Below, one piece after another: positions 5,231-6,818 of a stretch of 6,818 bases of DNA. The stretch spans positions 1-6,818 of the forward strand of contig CABPCX010000105.1 of assembly GCA_902406135.1 (NCBI GenBank), read 5' to 3'. The notes under the pieces are model-generated. The model had not been told where the DNA came from. It ran no database searches and worked only from the letters and a program-made list of their open reading frames with translations. Source of the stretch: an uncultured Eubacteriales bacterium. GTDB taxonomy: Bacteria; Bacillota; Clostridia; Lachnospirales; Anaerotignaceae. A program made the position numbers and the translations under genes. How positions within the stretch are numbered: position 1 is the stretch's first letter; every line of letters begins with the position of its first letter.

Positions 5231-6013
5231 ATGACATTTATCGGTTATCTTTCCGCAGCGATAATATTTGCGGCCATGTGGGCAATGTTTGCCACAGGGC
5301 GAAAGAGCTGGCTTGTGACCATTTTTTGGGCAGGCATTATGTTCGTTATGTCCCTTGGCGCAAAACGCGGGCTTTCGGTAAACGGTTTATGTCTGCTCAT
5401 TGCCATAGGAGAAACGGCCTTAAGCATCAGGGCTGTTTACGGAATAATTATATGGAATCAGAATTTTAAGGATAAGGGAGTAATTCTTCCCATAGTCATA
5501 TATTTAATAACTTTGATACTTGTGGGCTATGTTGTAATTCAGATACAGAAGGCGGGATATGTTCCTGACCTGATGGGTGTCAAAGGAGAGATGGGAGCCT
5601 TAAGGAAGTTCATCAACTTTATTGTGATAGCTCTGATTACCGTGCCGCCGGCATATATAGGTCTTTTGCGATTTGAGAGATTTTTCTCCAATGAAACCAG
5701 CCTTACCCTTTTAAACTGCAAGTTTTACACAAGCAGTCTTATTGGGGGAAAGGTATTCAAGGGATACTATATGTACGGCATAAATAACGGAGTAAAGCAC
5801 TATTTTAGAATAACAAAGAGGGCATATTTTATGCTGCGATTTGAGGACAGGATAGTGCTCAGTATGAGGAAGGACTTAAGGGGAAATACTTTCGCGGTAA
5901 AAAATCCCTGTCCCCAAAATCTGTCCAATGTGGCAAGACGAGATATAAGAATGGCAAAAAACATAGCGTTATCGGCGGTAATATACACCGTAATAATGCT
6001 GATTATACTTTAA
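5231..6013 (+). CDS. Hypothetical multi-pass membrane protein, 260 aa
   Basis: I do not recognise a family. Hydrophobic stretches suggest membrane segments at about residues 3-21, 27-43, 49-74, 83-105 and 126-146. A hydrophilic, basic region follows (about 147-240), and a final hydrophobic tail (about 243-260) ends almost at the stop codon. The soluble region has alternating strand-like segments (GKVFKGYYMYGINNGVKHYFRITKRAYFMLRFEDRIVLSMRKDL), which suggests a small beta domain. Its location relative to the membrane is uncertain. No catalytic motif is visible. ATG 5231 has AAGGAG (5216-5221) nine bases upstream, overlapping the last bases of the previous gene region; the gap to the radical SAM stop is 16 bases. 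It is the last gene before a strong terminator. Codon use resembles its neighbours. Function unknown. Confidence 0.8.
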   Translation: MTFIGYLSAAIIFAAMWAMFATGRKSWLVTIFWAGIMFVMSLGAKRGLSVNGLCLLIAIGETALSIRAVYGIIIWNQNFKDKGVILPIVIYLITLILVGYVVIQIQKAGYVPDLMGVKGEMGALRKFINFIVIALITVPPAYIGLLRFERFFSNETSLTLLNCKFYTSSLIGGKVFKGYYMYGINNGVKHYFRITKRAYFMLRFEDRIVLSMRKDLRGNTFAVKNPCPQNLSNVARRDIRMAKNIALSAVIYTVIMLIIL

Positions 6014-6017
6014 AGCT

Positions 6018-6050
6018 AAACGGAAGGCTTAAAAGGCCTTCCGTTTTTTT
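6018..6050 (+). terminator. Strong intrinsic terminator ending the SLH-radical SAM-membrane unit
   Basis: AAACGGAAGGC (6018-6028) pairs perfectly over 11 bases with GCCTTCCGTTT (6036-6046), around a seven-base loop, and a run of seven T (6044-6050) follows. It begins four bases after the stop codon of the membrane protein gene and insulates spoIID from read-through. Confidence 0.93.
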
Positions 6051-6064
6051 GTTGGTACGGCTTG

Positions 6065-6095
6065 GGTAATTAAGAAGGCCTATGGGGCATATAAT
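6065..6095 (+). promoter_or_regulatory. Sigma-E-like promoter for spoIID (overlaps a perfect TATAAT)
   Basis: CATATAAT (6088-6095) matches the sporulation sigma-E -10 consensus CATACAAT at seven of eight positions. A partial -35 (GGTAATTA, 6065-6072) lies about 15 bases upstream. The same bases contain a perfect sigma-A -10, TATAAT (6090-6095), but no acceptable sigma-A -35 lies 16-18 bases before it. In Bacillus subtilis spoIID is a sigma-E gene, which favours the sporulation reading. The transcript would start near 6102, directly at the ribosome binding site. Confidence 0.5.
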
Positions 6096-6102
6096 CCTTA
6101 AT

Positions 6103-6119
6103 GGAGGATAATGCCTATG
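6103..6119 (+). promoter_or_regulatory. Ribosome binding site deciding the spoIID start
   Basis: GGAGG (6103-6107) lies nine bases before ATG 6117 but only three before an in-frame ATG at 6111 (ATG-CCT-ATG). The spacing favours 6117; use of 6111 would add only Met-Pro. Confidence 0.7.
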
Positions 6120-6818
6120 AAAACATTTAAGAAGATAAGGAAATATTTTGTGCTTTCGCAGCTGTATGTGGCTCTGTGTATACTCATAGTGCCGCTGGCG
6201 GCGTCTAAGTTTGGACTTACAAAGGTAATAACAAAGAGGATAGAGGGTACGAAAAGCGCCGATGAAAGCGCCGAAGAAACGGATAAAAGGTTTACCGTGG
6301 GCGGGGCCGATATGGAAGAATACATAAAGGGTGTTGTTGCGGCAGAGATGCCCGCGTCGTTTCCCGAGGAAGCGCTGAAGGCCCAGGCTGTGGCGTCCAG
6401 GACATACGCTGTGAGGGCTGTGGAAAATGCGGATTTTGAACTGGGTCCGTCGGACATAGGACAGGCATACGTGACGGTGGATGAAATGAAGGAAAACTGG
6501 GGAGCCAATTTTGATACATACTATGCCAAGATATGCGAAGCGGTGGACTCCACCAAGGATGAAGTAATGGTGTATGAAGGGGAGCCAATACTGGCGGTTT
6601 TCCATTCCACCAGTGCGGGAGAAACCGAGACGGCGGGCAATATATGGAATTATGACCTGCCCTATCTGGAAAGCACCGACAGCATAGGAGATACATATGC
6701 ACCCAATTATGAGACAACCACGGAAATATCCTGCGGGGATATAATAGCCAAAATAAAGAATCTGTATCCCGATTTTCAGGCCGATGAGGCAGGGATTTTT
6801 TTCAGAATAAAGATAAAT
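6117..6818 (+). CDS. spoIID: Stage II sporulation protein D (SpoIID), partial at the right edge
   Basis: SpoIID is a membrane-anchored lytic transglycosylase. With SpoIIM and SpoIIP it remodels septal peptidoglycan during forespore engulfment. The 234 visible codons include a basic N-terminus (MKTFKKIRKYF) and one membrane anchor (about 12-30), followed by a short acidic linker. The SpoIID/LytB domain then has the signature YIKGVVAAEMPASFPEEALK (69-88) and AQAVASRTYAVRA (89-101). Glu77 in AAEMP is the expected catalytic acid. The second block, FHSTSAGETE (162-171) with W and DLPYLES (about 176-190), is also typical. The open frame continues to the last base; B. subtilis SpoIID is about 340 residues, so roughly a third is missing. 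The stretch before QAY (LGPSDIGQAY) has no Cys or His cluster, unlike some relatives. LytB-like amidase enhancers share this domain, but the anchor and the sigma-E-like promoter support SpoIID. Confidence 0.88.
   Translation, partial: MKTFKKIRKYFVLSQLYVALCILIVPLAASKFGLTKVITKRIEGTKSADESAEETDKRFTVGGADMEEYIKGVVAAEMPASFPEEALKAQAVASRTYAVRAVENADFELGPSDIGQAYVTVDEMKENWGANFDTYYAKICEAVDSTKDEVMVYEGEPILAVFHSTSAGETETAGNIWNYDLPYLESTDSIGDTYAPNYETTTEISCGDIIAKIKNLYPDFQADEAGIFFRIKIN

Noticed and set aside
5278..5469. Plus-strand 63-residue frame inside the membrane protein gene
   Set aside because: It is a shifted-frame shadow of the membrane protein, with no ribosome binding site; its residues (His/Arg/Cys-rich) look like out-of-frame translation.
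6003..6717. Three overlapping minus-strand frames of 136-200 residues over spoIID
   Set aside because: They oppose a well-supported SpoIID domain, one crosses the terminator at 6018-6050, and the translations resemble no known protein.

Overview
The window reads as chromosomal DNA of an anaerobic, endospore-forming Clostridia-type bacterium. The evidence is SLH-domain cell-wall proteins with Sec signal peptides, a sporulation cell-wall hydrolase (SpoIID), strong GGAGG-type ribosome binding sites, short U-tailed terminators, and codon use rich in ATA (Ile), AGA/AGG (Arg) and CTT (Leu). The species cannot be fixed from sequence alone.

Layout from left to right. Bases 1-252 are an AT-rich intergenic stretch. 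It may hold the first codons of a divergent gene running off the left edge, and it carries an extended -10 promoter for the first complete gene. A 499-residue SLH protein (253-1752) follows and ends at a clear intrinsic terminator. A 420-base gap (1753-2172) contains that terminator, a hairpin, a very good sigma-A-type promoter (TTGATT, 17 bases, TGC-TATATT), and a structured, purine-rich leader of about 250 bases. This leads into a 715-residue SLH paralogue (2173-4320). Two genes follow with gaps of only 21 and 16 bases: a radical SAM enzyme (4342-5214) and an unrecognised membrane protein (5231-6013). A strong terminator (6018-6050) closes this likely three-gene transcription unit. After a 103-base gap that includes a sigma-E-like promoter, a spoIID gene begins at 6117 and is cut by the window edge.

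How the genes relate. The two SLH proteins are clear paralogues: signal peptide, three SLH motifs, then a string of divergent modules of about 75-105 residues, probably beta-rich. The first protein has three modules and the second has five or six. SLH trimers normally hold proteins non-covalently on pyruvylated secondary cell-wall polymers, so both are likely surface or S-layer-associated proteins. The second has the strong promoter and long leader expected for an abundant surface protein. The radical SAM and membrane proteins are linked to it only by probable co-transcription; no functional link is visible. SpoIID belongs to a separate, sporulation-timed unit.

The most interesting material is the modular C-terminal architecture of the SLH pair and the leader of the second gene. 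The leader has a hairpin at its predicted 5' end, a bulged hairpin with a GGGG loop, a 10-base direct repeat and five Shine-Dalgarno-like motifs. I did not find a convincing wholly new system such as a defence island, mobile element or CRISPR array.
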